A stretch of DNA of 64,000 nucleotides from contig JARCOQ010000016.1 in assembly GCA_029207755.1 (NCBI GenBank), forward strand, positions 6,372,501-6,436,500, written 5' to 3'. The translations under genes were made by a program, and so were the position numbers. Below the pieces are notes generated by a model. That model was not told the origin of the DNA. It saw only the letters and a list, made by a program, of their open reading frames with translations, and did no database searches. Source of the stretch: Chamaea fasciata (taxonomy: Eukaryota; Chordata; Aves; Passeriformes; Sylviidae). Of this stretch, positions 50,433 through 63,300 are shown in pieces (positions within the stretch are counted from its first letter, which is position 1; each line of letters begins with the position of its first letter).

Positions 50433-53400
50433 AAGAACACAGTACTTATCAATGCATGTTAAATAATATCTGTACTGTTTTATCCTCTGTAGCATTGCAA
50501 GACTTGCAAGCATTAACTTTTTTTCATATTTTTAAATGCTGTCTGATTTCTCTAATGGGGCTTTTTCTGTGTGTATAATCACTGGAGGTCTTGGAGAAAC
50601 CTGTTTACTTCTGCAATCCATTAGAGAGACTCCCACTTCCAAAGTTACAGCAAAATCACTTCTTTTAACAGTCAATTTAACAGTGTTTAGCTTCCAACTG
50701 TTGCTCTCACACACAGAATGCTGCTTTTGGGGCTCTGACTCCTGTGTATAAAAAGGCTTCCTAACATCTTTAAGGCGATATGAAAATATAGATTTATACT
50801 GTAAGGTGTATAACTGCTGCAAAACAGATTTGCTCAACTGTAATACACATCAAACAACATTAAAAACCAGTAAGGAACTGCCATCTGATTTACATGAGAT
50901 GTACTTTGAGACTTGTAACTTTTGCCTGAAGGTTTTAATTAAAGCAATTCATGTCCCAGGGCACTTTTCTCGTAGTAAAGTGTCTTCCCCATTCAGCTGC
51001 TTCAAGGACTCTGCTCTCTGTGCTTTGGCACCATCTAATCACTCCCATGGGAACAAACGGAAACACGAACGCAGATCAGAAAAACAGCTTTAAATGAAGC
51101 AAGAACGATGAAGAACTAAATGTAAAAGAAGAAACAATTTTGTACCCTTTATTCAAGAGTCTGTTAGATCTCTGGAATGACAACAAATGGGGAAGAAGGC
51201 GTTGGTCTGAGTAAAATCTGAGACTCCTGAGTTCTGTCACTGCCTGCTGAAACACTCCCAAAACACGTGTGTTCCCAGATCTAACTTCCAGCAGTGATCA
51301 TCTTCAGTCAGGGAATTTTTCTGTCCTCACCACTCTTTTGAAAGAAGAAAGCAGTGATCAAGAATCCATGTCTGGCAGCTCTTTGCTTTGTCATTTATTT
51401 CACTCTGAGACAGGAGAATTTACAAGTCCCAGTCGCTTTGGTTATCCAGGTATTTCAGCAGAAATGCACCCAGTGGCCCAGAAGAAAGGGTGCAATTTCC
51501 CCCCAGATTTCATTCAACAGGACAGAAAACAAAGTTTACTGAAGGATGAAGAAACATCAACAGACAAGACACAATAAATTAGCTCACTAGTAGATTGTAT
51601 AAACCAGCTTCTGGCAGCATAAGGCAAAGCAAAGCAAGGTTTTTGCTAAAAACGAGGAATTCATTGTTACCATAAGGGCTTTGACTCAAATACTGCAATA
51701 ACACACCACTGGACTATTAGTCTAGGTGGATTCATTAACAGAAAGCAGTGCAAAAACTTATTTGCAGTTGTTAAAATTCTAGTCAATTTTGCACAAATAC
51801 CTGAAGCAAACCCTCTCACCAATGTCATCAATACAGCAAGGGGGGGAAAAAGCCTTTTTCTAAAAACTTTAAAATGGAACTCAAGCAGAAAACTGATGAT
51901 TTCATTGCAAATTCACAAGAAGCTTGTAAGAATACAGAAAACATCTCTTTCCCTCAACAGCAACAGTGTCACCCTTGAATGCCAGCAGAGTTCCTTGTGG
52001 GCTGACTGTGATTTGGTGATGCTTTGCACAGAGCAGCTGTACCAGCTACAGCTGATGTTCCAAACCAAAGAATATTTGCAGGGGCCCCTTTGTATGCAGG
52101 TGTCAGCCAGGAACAGCCAGCAAGTGCTTCCCAGGCTTTCTAAACTGCTACAGATACATGAGGTTATATAAAAAAGATAACTCGCACAGCAACTCTATAT
52201 GGCCTTCATTCTTTATTCTTTTAATCAATGAAAAAAAAAAACCCCAGTAAAATAGAAATAATTAAAAACACCCCAGCAAGTAAGCCAGACAAGAAAAAAC
52301 AACAGGAGAGTATAGTTGAGACACACACAAAATCACCAGGCTTTTACAGAAGTTATTTTGTGCATGTACACTGGCTGAACTGACAGCCTGCTAACCTGGG
52401 AGAGGTTTTTCTTTGATGTCGTGGCTGTTCAAAGCTATTCTCAAATTGAATAAAAGCAGTAAACAGCAAACCCTGAAACCTGTTAAAGTATCCAAATACT
52501 CTGTAATGTAAAGGATCATGCTTTAATGGCATGCATGCCCAAATGAGTAAATATTTTCTGGTCTTTAGCTAATTTTATGATATTCTTAGTATCTCAAAAT
52601 GAGTATATATTGACAAGTCTACTTGGAATCACTTAAATCAATTGAACAGTAAATCAATTTTAGTTGAATTCATTAATCTATTTAGAGAAAATGGATTCCA
52701 TAGCTCCAACTAGTACATACTGATAGCATTTATACATTTAACAACCTGAGAATGATTTGAAAATCCATAAGCCTGTAATTACTTATGACAAACTTCATAC
52801 AGGAATATTTTAAAACTCTAATCTAGCTGATTTCATCAGTATTTTCCTGATCCTTCTCTAGCTCTAGACAACAATAACCAATTCATTCCAAGGCTGTTCA
52901 TGCTCTCATTTTCAGGACCTTGGTGTTCCAATATTTGTGCTTCTATTAAGGCAGGACAGTCTTGGGAAATGACTATTTTAATAGTTTTATAAAAAATGTA
53001 TAGAGACATTTCTATCGATTAAAGAATCCTTGTAAGAAGAATTAATGTTTGCATTTTAGCAGCAGTGTTTACAGAATAAAACCAGTTTCACGAGTTCATC
53101 TTTCTTTTTTTTAATTGGATTTGTGAAATAGTTCATCCATTTGTGGTGCAGGACATGGGATAAAAGCATTGAAACTAAAGAGAACGCAGGCACAATCCAA
53201 CATTTACATTGCACTGAACTTTCAAACCAGCGCTGTTAACTAGAGCACAGAGAACATTTACAAAGATTATGTGGGCAAGTGGATACTTCTAAACCAGAGG
53301 AGAAACTTCTATTTGATTTTCTAACACCACCATCCACAGAACAAAGGCTGAGCAAAAAGATATTGTCTGTCAGGTCCTCAGAGTGGATTTTTTAAGGTTG

Positions 53401-54593
53401 AATTAAAGTATTAAACTGAAATATGAGGCTGCATCTGAAATTAAAACATATCCTTTCCCGAGGTAACCACAAGACAACCAGAATGCCAGTGAAACCATCA
53501 GAGACAAGCAATAACAACCATGACTGAATGCACAGAGTAATGCCTGGCTTTTAGATACAGTGCAAGAATAATGTCTTGTGACACACCAGTAATTCAGGAA
53601 ACGTTTGTACAATACCAAAAGTATGGAATTTTCCTTTGGTTATGAGGCACCTCACCTCTCTGAGCCCACTTCAGCACACGGGCCTACTACCAGCTTCTTT
53701 TGGTACCCAGTGTTTATTTACTCCAGTGCCGTAACAGAAAATACAACTGCTTTAACCTAAGGCACATAAGAGAAATATCTTCAGTTTTGCCTACAACTGA
53801 AGACTAAATTTAACCAGGTCCTCAGCATTTACTTTAAATGAGGGGCAGGGTTGCAGCCTGCATGGCCTAGATTTGGCACATTGCTGGATTTTAATTTTCA
53901 TATTGGTGGGGCTTTTTTCTAATTCCTTTTAATTCCCTAAGAAAACTGCCGGCAATTCGGTTTCAACAAGCAAATATAAGCTTCCTATGAGGTCTTTCAC
54001 CAGGCTGTTAAGTAGAAAATCCTGCATTTAGCACTTGGCAGGTTTGAGCTGGTGCAGAGCAGGGCAGTGACACGAGCAGAGGCACTGGGTTTACTCCACA
54101 AAAAATAGCAAAAGGCAGTATTTGAATATTCAAACAACTTCCAGTAATTATTCCCCTTTTTCTTCAAGCTTCTATAGAAACATCGTAAGCAATCGTGTTC
54201 AGTAACATCAAATTTATTTATATTAAGCTAATTGCAGTGCCTGTCTCCACTGACATCCCAAGACAAATCTTGCAGGCAGGAGAGAGCCCTGAAGAGGGGA
54301 AAAACTAATCCACGCAGAAGCCTGAACAATCTTTGCTTGCCTTCATGAGATTCCCTGCTGAATCCTGAAAACCTAGATCAATTTGACATCAACTAATTGT
54401 GGTTATTCTCACCATATTTCCAAGTGAGGGCCAGACAGAAATCCTAGGCAGCACAAGTTACCAGCGCTGTGTGCAAGAGTTCTGCCTCCAAAAGGTAAAA
54501 TCAGGATTGCTGAGAAGATTACAGGTGTCAGCCTTACAGTTTCGTTAGAAGAAATTAGTGTGGTTTTGCACAGTATTCAGTGTGCATTGATTT

Positions 54594-54611
54594 AAAAAAA
54601 AAAAAAAAAAA
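54594..54611. repeat. 18-base A run
   Basis: A homopolymer A run after TGTGCATTGATTT. The upstream sequence shows no recognisable retroposed gene or SINE body. Confidence 0.9.
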
Positions 54612-57600
54612 CAACATCAGAGATATTGAGTGTCATCAAATACGAGGTTCTGCTGGTAGCCCTGCATTTTAAAAAATCAATCTGAAAACCCAGTGCCTCC
54701 AAAAACAGGGCAAAACCACCTAATATCACATTTAATAGCATAGTAGCAGTTCTAAATGCAAGTGCAAGGAAAATGAGCCTGCAAATAAATATGAGACTAT
54801 AATAGCTGTAAATGTCTTGCCTTTAGGAACATCTAATTTACTGTTTTAAAGGTAGGCTCTCAGTCTCCTGTTTGCTTTCCTCTGTGTCCCATCAACTGTG
54901 ACTGCATTAACACAAACCTTAGTCTGCTTTTAAAGAACAGCTGAGCAGATGAGTTCTTATTCTAATTTTCAAGCAAAGGTTGTATCTCAAGCAGGGTTTT
55001 TCCACTCTTTCTGTGTTGTGTACAGGAGACGTGTTGGGGTGGGTTGCCTTTCCTCAGAACAATTCAGATGAAGATCCAGCCCAAACTGGTTTGCAGGAGA
55101 CGCTGACATTTCTCATCCAGCCACATTTCTTCTTAAAGTATTTTAAAATCCATTAAATTCAGAGCTCATATGCTTGGGAGAGTCCCCTGACACACACGTG
55201 GTCTGTGCAGTTTTACACTGCCTGCAGACACGGCTCAAAAACAAGAGTGAAAATTTCCCATTCGCTTCATGTGTTTGCTGTGGATAGTAGTGCTAATTAA
55301 CCAGAGAGATGTAAATTCATTTCATAATGGATAATTTCAGTGGAAACTTCCAGCTGTCCTGAAACTGGTTTGTGCCTGGAATTGAGACTAGAACCTGGCA
55401 TTTTCCCTCCATTCTGAATGCCCCCCAAATGTATCCATTCCCTAACCCTTGTGCAGTGAAGAGTTTGACTGGTGACAAAAACTACTACAAAAATCGTAGT
55501 AGCTGTCCCATCTGCTGACCTTTCCAACTCAGAAATACACCCAGAACCAGAAGGCTGTTGACTGAGTATCTTAAACACTGAATGTTAGTTTAATTATACA
55601 TTTTAGTCCCTAATCTGAAGTCTGCATGTGTACACATATGCACAGAAAGTCATATTTTAACGTATTACATCTATGGCTAACAGTGCAGCTTAGGAAAGAG
55701 GAAATTGAAGTTTTCAATCAACTGTAAGCTTGCAGTAACACTCAGTTAAACAAAACCACTCCACACACGGAGCCCCACTGACAGCGTTCAGCCTCACCAA
55801 TTTGTGTGCAAACACCAAAGACAACATTATTTGTGTTTACACACAAAGAAATAATCTTTGCTTTGCTTCCACCCAAGGCACATTAAGCCTGAAAAGCAAA
55901 GGCAGGCACCACAGTGTGCTGACTAGAGAAGACATCTCCAAAACTGCCTCTGAATCACAGCAATTAAGGAATTAGGTGGTGACCTTTTGAATCCAATCCA
56001 GGACATTGCTCAGACGTGGGAAAAATTAGTGTAAAAGGGGAAATGTATTTTGTGTTACATCTACAGCCCACCAGGCCTCTCCTGGCCTGGCTGGTGGTTG
56101 GGCTGTTCCCATAATTTTGGGTTATCTCTGGCTGTGCTCTGTGGCAGCTTCTCCCTGCCACTGCCTTTCCTGGACAGGAAACCCAGCAGGATTCAGATTT
56201 TGCAGCACAATTTTTAGGGATTCATTTCAAAGCTCGGTGGCTCCTGACCAAGGAGCTTTACCTGAGCTGGCAAGAGCAGAGCTAATCCCCTGTATTTCTG
56301 TATCAATCCAGGAAACTGAAAAAGGAGCTTTTTGGGAAAAAAACGGTGTGAAGTGATGCCCTCCCATGAGCAACCTGTTCTCAGCTGTCAGCAGCAACGG
56401 CCACAAGATGCAGCCTGCAGAGCACATAACTCTGCATGGAAGGACCAGGACAGTAAGACCAAGATCCATGACTCTCAGTTAGTTCTATCCTGATGAATTA
56501 CTCACAGATTTTGATGGTTTTGCCCGTTTTTTCCTAAATGTTTTTCCCTCAAATTGCTTTTCTCTACATGAAAAAATTACGAAGTGATTGAAACTGAACG
56601 TAAAAACCCTCCAAATTTGTTAGGTTCTTGCCCTGTTATGGTTAACAGTGAGAAACAGACCAGATCCAATATTCTTACTTTCCAAATGAACACAGAACCA
56701 AGTCTGAATTAAAACTTTATAATATACAGATTCAGGAATTCTCTTTTTGACATTTCCCATGGTCAGACAGTGCAATACAGCCCCCCCTAAAATGAGACAA
56801 AAAGCCTTTCTGTGCCGAAATGCTAAGAGCCCCTCATATTCACAAATTCCTCATCTCATTTTTCAAGGAGAATCTCTTGCAGAAACATTACAAAACCATT
56901 TTCTTCCCCTTTCATCTTTGTGAAACAGCACATTATTTCCATGCGGGGAGCTGAGGTGCAAGGGCATTAAAATCCAAACAGAGGCATTATGGTGACTGAG
57001 CAACCCGGAGTCATTTCTAACTAAACCCAGCTGCAAATCTCTTGCTTCAGACCATGACACCTTGGAAGCTCCATGGACTGAACAAAGGCTGAAGAATTTC
57101 ATCCTCTACCCAAATAAAGTAATAAAGGACGTAATCCCATTGCAAGGAAAATGAGACTTAAATGGCAGACTTTGATATGGAGAGAACAGAAATGCTGGGC
57201 CAAGCTAAATTACCTCTATAGTTTTTACACTATGTATGACAGCTGCTAGCAATGCTCATTCAATTGGAAAAGAGTCTTTGATACTCCATTTCCAGTAATA
57301 CATTTTTGACACACAGACAGTAATTATAAAAATAAGTAGATGCATAAGGACAATTAAGAAATTTAAGCCTCCAGCATCTATTACACAAGTTCATTCTGAG
57401 CAGTGAAAACTCAGTACCAAACCTCCCAATATTGCAAAATGCAGTGAATTCTTCAATGGTATTTTGAAGGCAGACAAACAGACGTTTCCCTGCTGTCTGA
57501 GCTGAAAATTTACTCAGTGACTGTTACAATGCTGAATCTAGGGGGTCATGTTCTTCTGGGAAACAAAGAGTGTTAAGGAATTCATCTCCCTGCAGTACTA

Positions 57601-58026
57601 AATGGGCTCTGAACACGTTGGAGCCGAGGCAAAAGCTTGGTTTCCCTAAAAAATACCACAGATATATCCACTGTTTCCTATTCAAATGTCCCAAATCGCA
57701 AATCCCAGCAGAGGTGACTTGCTTTAAAAAACATCATTTTTCAAATACAATCTGTGAGAAGCCACTTCAGAACACACTGAGCTATGGGCTGCCAGAGTCA
57801 ACTCTCAGCCAATTACCTGTTGAAGCTTCAGGAGATAAGCAATTAACACCAAAGTTACACTGTGGAAGCTAAGAAATTTATTCTTTAAAAATAAAGAAAC
57901 TAGCAGTCAAACAAAAACAGTTCAAAGGGAAAATTACTCTGGAAAACCAAAGTGCTGAACAACAGTGTTAGCAGTTTAGTCCATCTAAGGAAGACCTATC
58001 CTTATTTTGATCAAACAGTCCAGTGG

Positions 58027-58322
58027 ATTATGGAATCATGGAACAGTTTGGGTTGGAAGGGACCTTAAAACTCATCCAGCCCCACCCCCAGCCATGGGCA
58101 GGGACACCTTCCATTATCCCAGATTGCTCCAAGCCCTGTCCAGCCTGGCCTTGGACACTTCCAGGGATCCAGGGGCAGCCACAGCTTCTCTGGGCACCCT
58201 GTGCCAGGGCCTTACCACCCTCACAGGGAGGAATTCCTTCCCAATATCCAACCTAGACCTGCTGTCCTTCAGTTCAAAACCATCCTGCCTCGTCCTACCA
58301 CTGCATGTCCTTGTCCAAAGGG
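58027..58322 (-). mobile_element. CR1 LINE 3'-end fragment, longest in window
   Basis: This is the reverse complement of a CR1 3' region: ATGGAATCATGGAACAG, GGGTTGGAAGGGACCTTAAA, CCATGGGCAGGGACACCTTC, CTCCAAGCCCTGTCCAGCCT, GGCCTTGGACACTTCCAGGG, then GGGCACCCTGTGCCAGGGCC, CTCACAGGGAGGAATTCCTT and CCCAATATCCAACCTA. About 300 bases of the tail are kept, with no protein-coding CR1 part. The 152-codon plus-strand frame over this stretch is an accident of the repeat, not a gene. Confidence 0.93.
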
Positions 58323-58677
58323 CAGAACAGGCTTTCACAACAGTCACCATGAGAGAGAGGTCTCTGCCGGGTGGACACCTGCAATCTCAGGAAATCAAAT
58401 CAGGATGTAAAATCTCCCAGGAAATTGGGTGTGCACAGTCAGAATCAGAAGTATCTTTAGCCTGAAGAAAGACTTAAGACTTAAAAGCAATGTATTTTCC
58501 ACTTTCCATAATACTTTGAAAATATTTATTAGTGGTTGTCCAGTTCTGAAAAGTAAATTCCATCTAAAATTGATTAAGCAACTCTTTTGTGTTTAGCCAT
58601 TGAAATATTTTGCACTTGATGATACAGTTATAAATTAATTGCAGCAGGAACAGATCTAAGAAGAAAAAATAACAGGT

Positions 58678-58820
58678 TAGAGCTCTTATCTGGGATTCAG
58701 CAGATCTAAGTTCAAAGCCACACTGAGCCTCAGGCTTTCAGCTTAACCACAGGCAATTCATTTAACCTCCCCTGTACCTCTATTACTCGTCTGTACAACA
58801 CTGTATTTAATAATAATGGC
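58678..58820 (+). mobile_element. Likely MIR-type ancient SINE remnant
   Basis: The order of segments follows the MIR core and tail as I recall it: a GAGCTC...CTGGGATTCAGCAGATC part, then AAGTTCAAAGCCACACTGAG, then CCACAGGCAATTCATTTAAC, CTCCCCTGTACCTCTATTAC, TCGTCTGTACAACA and TTTAATAATAATGG. The last three parallel the MIR sequence that reads as 'cctctctgtgcctcagtttc', 'ctcatctgtaaaat' and 'ggataataata'. It is heavily diverged, as expected for an amniote-wide old SINE. A relative such as another CORE-SINE is also possible. Confidence 0.55.
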
Positions 58821-59999
58821 ACAGTCTTTCTTATGTGCACTGTTTATATGGTAAACATGCAAAAAAATCTGACACTAGGATCTCTGTGGGCACCTATAGA
58901 CACATACAAGACTGAAAACCCAGACATTTCTCAACAGAACTTTCAGGCACATACAGTATTTCCTCTCAAAAAGAGAGTAAAAAAGAACCATATCTCCCAA
59001 AAGCCCAAGAATTGTCATAAAAGAACTGTCAGAAAGAAGACAGAGCAAACTTTTCTTTCAGTATCAGTAGCCTCAGTGCAAGAGTACAATAAATGAGAGA
59101 TACAGGTCTGCAGAAAAGCCAGCTCAGAGGGAAAAATCACCTTAATTTCAGACAACAAAAGAGAAATGAGAGAAGACAAAACCAATTGGTTCTGCTCCTG
59201 TGTTATGGATGGGGAAATCAGTTATTCCCAGCCTTGAGAGAAGAGGCAATGCTGGAGACAACACACAGTGCCCGTGGTTTCCAAAGGGAAGCCCAGGTGG
59301 CAGTCAAGTGGTGCTGGTCAGCGACAGCAGAGCTTCAGGAGAAGCTTATTGTATTTTCCACCCATCCTGGTGCATCAACTTCTTTGCAAAGGGAAATCTG
59401 GACACGAGTCCTGGCAGAGGAGTCCAGGACACAGGGCGGGGGGGTGGATTTTGAATCCAGATGAGAAAGCCAAAAATAACAATCAGCAGTTTTCTGATAA
59501 CCTTAGCACTTTCAGTAACCTGTGGTCAAGGTTGGCAGGTAATAACACACATAGTGTACTTTATCAGATACAACAGATTAACCTTATGGGGCTGAGCCAT
59601 ATATTAGATTTCCCAATAAATGGCTGTGATTTAGCAATCTAGTAAGGATGAGGAGGGAATGCAGAGCAAAGAACTGCACTTCTGCTTCCTTACAGCCCTG
59701 CCACAAAGCAACTTCTGCGCAGAGCTAAGGAGGAAAGGCGGCCAAGAGCTGATCAAACAAACCCACAGAAGACGCTCAGACACGACACTGGAAATAAACC
59801 ACTTCACTTAACTGAGCTGCATTTCTTAAAGAGAGAAATCTGAAGAAATACAAAGGCATTTCAAAAGAAGATACTCCTAACAGAAACCATGGGCAGCAGC
59901 ATCAGCAAGCTGGCTGAGAAAGCAGATTCAGCTACTAAAGCAAATGGAATTCACATTTAGTTAGTGGAAATCTACTGGATACCCGAGGGTGATGAACAT

Positions 60000-60320
60000 T
60001 AAACAGTGTGAAATTTTATTGCATTTTTCTGCTCCCCTCCTGGGATTTTTATGACGATAACCATTTTTTGCATATGAACAGTGTGAGCTCCGAAAGCTCC
60101 ATTTTAATCGAAGATGTTCCATTAAAATTTAACATGCGCCAAAGGTTTGAGTGCTGAGGCTGCCTTGTGAGGAGTGTCATATTTAAACAGTTGGTGAATT
60201 AAACCCACGTTATGTTGTGCATGGTAAGGTGACTTACCCAGCAGGTTCTGAAGCACAGTGAATTTGCTCTGTCGATAATTTGCAACGTATTTGAATATTC
60301 CTGGTGCACAGAAACTTTAA
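60000..60320. promoter_or_regulatory. Candidate conserved or regulatory non-coding block
   Basis: Seen: TTTTATTGCATTTTTCTGC, ATGACGATAACC, TTTTAATCGAAGATG, ACATGCGCCAAAGG, CCCACGTTATG, TCTGTCGATAATTTGCAACG. Several CpGs survive in AT-rich, repeat-free sequence. Possible conserved element; unverified. Confidence 0.28.
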
Positions 60321-63300
60321 CTGTCTTGTCATGCAGAAGATGGATTTCCTGAACACCCACCTACATTATTAACATTTGTACACCACCACACTTTGCACTG
60401 AGTACACAAATATTCCATTTTATAAAGACTGTTGCTATTCCTCAAAAAAAAAAAAAACCTATTCTCAGCAGTCACTGTGGGTCAGACCAAATCTAATCTA
60501 GCCCAGCACTCCATCTTCAACAGCAGCCAAGGTAGATGTCTTTGTAAAATACAAGAGCAGGACAAAGGCATATCAAAACTTTTGCAGGATATTCTCCATC
60601 TTTCCAGTAACTTCTATCTTGGACTCTTTTTGAATCAAATGTGGTACCTTTGTAAAAATAAACCAAAAGTATTTTTCTCCCTTTGCTGTTCTCACCCCCT
60701 TTTAGAACTTTGATACCATCCTACTGTGCAGTATCCCAAAATTTAATCCTACTTGTCATGATGTGCTGTTTAACTGCTTTAAATCTGTGCTGCAGGTTTT
60801 ATTTGCTGGTCTCCAATTCCTGTAGCACAGACAAGACCCTCAACTTTAGGAAAAACTGTGTTTTCCTGGACACAAAAAGACAGCAATAAGAAAGCACGCA
60901 AAGGAAGTTGAGGTGATAAAAATGCACATCCACACCGTGAAGAGACAGGCAATTCTTCACTAAGCAGACATCTTACCTGGCTGCAGGAACTACTGCAGCG
61001 AAATGAACAAAAATTCACAATAAATTAAATTATTTTAACACATTTTTTATGGGTAGCACACAGATAACAAATCTCTAAAGAAAATCCCAAACCAGATTAA
61101 AACAAGGTTTTTATAGCCGCAAGTATCTGAGAAGTTTTATGAGACAGAGGAGAGAGTCAGCAGCTGCACAGAACACCTTTCATTTAAAAGACAGGATAAT
61201 AAATGAATATAAACACAATGGAAGGAACAAGGAAAATAAATACTGTCTTGTTGTCCTTAGTCATGCTTACAGCTTAAAAGGCAGGTTGGGGGCTGCAGCT
61301 ATAATGCATCCAAAAACTAACCAGCACTTGGATTTCAAGCAAGGAAGACAAATAGCAAACAGAAGGGACTACATGAATAAAATGTCTGTGTGTAAAAGGA
61401 CGGGAAAAACAGAAGGAAAGAAGGAAACAGCTCAGCCTTGTGAGCAGCTTAGACTTTAGGGCAAATGAAAAGGTGATAATAAATGGGGACTAGCCACCAG
61501 TGCAATGTATGCAAAAAATGAACCACAGTTGGTACTGAAATTTGAGCACCAGTCAAGAATTGCTGCTGTCAAGAAGCTACAAAAGTCCCTCTGGATAATA
61601 AAGTCACTCTGAACTCACAGGATTTAGAGGGGTGTGCTCTCAGGGTGACCACAAAGAGATGGAAAGCTTACCTGGTACTTCCTACTTCCTAAAAACATTG
61701 CCCCAGATGCAAAAAGAGGAACAGAATTTCCTCTGTAACGTTAGGAAAGGAAACTTGTGAATATACAACAGGGAATGACCTTGCATGGACAGAATGTGCT
61801 GGCATTTTGTCCTGGAGCCCCAGCCCAAACTTTGCGCACTGAGAATTAACAGGAGCTGTGAGAGAAGCAGCACAGGAAACCCTCACCCCAAACTGAATGC
61901 ACACCCTCTCATTTGTTTAGGTAACAATCCAAATAAAAGACACAAAGGAGGATTTCACCCCCACTTAGATGCCTTTATTCAAAAGAAAGTGTCTTCTACT
62001 GCCTTCCATCTCTGAATGCAGGAAAGAAAAAACACAAATCATCTCCGAGAAAACTCAGAGCAAGTGATCAGAAGCAGACGGAAACAGAAAGTTTCTGTAC
62101 CAAAACAATTTCCTCCAGCCCAAAATTTCTCCCACTGCCTTCTTTCTGTTTTTTTGGAACATCTATTGATTTTCCTCCTCCTCCTTGAGGGAATATTCAC
62201 AGATGTGCAAAGCCACCTCTAACAGCAACATTAGCTGAAGCAAAAAATGAAATTTACACTTGACTGCCTTCTTCAACAATGTGCAATCACCATTTAATAG
62301 GAAAATGGAGCAGAGTGCAAACAGGAAAAGGAAAGGGCTGATTAAAACCCACCCAGCCCCGAGCTGGCGATCCCCCGCTACGGAAACAAGGCAGAGGCTG
62401 AGCTGGGAGGAGCAGGAGCTCTGCACAGTCCCAGACAAACCCAGAGCTGGAGAAGGGCCAAGGGAGGGTTTTTCACTGAGGAGTGGGCTGGTGGCTACCA
62501 CAATACATCACCTTGCTAAGGAAAACAAAGCAGGTGCTGAAGGTCCGCAGCCAGGAATCCTTTTTTGCTCACTAACAAAAGCCAAGCCCAGCAGGAAAAG
62601 CCAAGGAAGGAGTGCTGAGCCCTGAGCAGGGTCCAGCAGTGACAGGGCCCATCCTTTTCTACTCAAAGACAACAGAATTTGGGCACAGCTCCACTGCCCG
62701 AAGAGTGAGGCATCTCACCCAGGAGGAGCTGCTGTTTCAGTGGTGGGACTCCAGTGATGTCTCAAGCCTGCCACTGCTCCAGCGCCCTTCAAACCAGGAT
62801 ATCTCAGAGCACTCAACTCACAGCCCTGACAAAATAATCTACCTTCACACTCACACCATACCTGACAGGCTGATCTTTTTTCGCTGTTATTGTTGTTGTT
62901 TTCATTTTTATCATTTATATTACAGATCTCTTATTAATGGATTCTCATTTACACATTGTCAGAAAACGAAAGAAATCACCTAATTACCTGCTTTTCCCAT
63001 CAGTTATGGAACAGGGCTAACAATTTCCTTTCCACTCCTTTCTCTTCTTTCTTTTTATATATGTGATTTAGCATCTCCTGTCAGCTGCAAGCTGGAAGAA
63101 TCATTTTCTAATTATCAGGATTTCTCACACACCAACTCTGAATTATTTGGGTTTTTTCCTCTTAAATTAGAAAAATATTCCTTTGAAACAATGTTTCATT
63201 TTCCATTGGCTCTGACAAAAGTCTGAATTTCTGCTTAGCTTTTAATTGATATTCACAATACATTATTAATGACAAAACCTAAAGAATATGATTGAAGCAA

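Noticed and set aside
58007..58465. 152-codon plus-strand frame
   Set aside because: It lies over the reverse complement of a CR1 3' untranslated tail.
60966..61000. Donor- and acceptor-like pair on the minus strand around TTCCTGCAGCCAG
   Set aside because: It would define an exon of only about 16 bases that begins with TAG and matches no MAD1 sequence.
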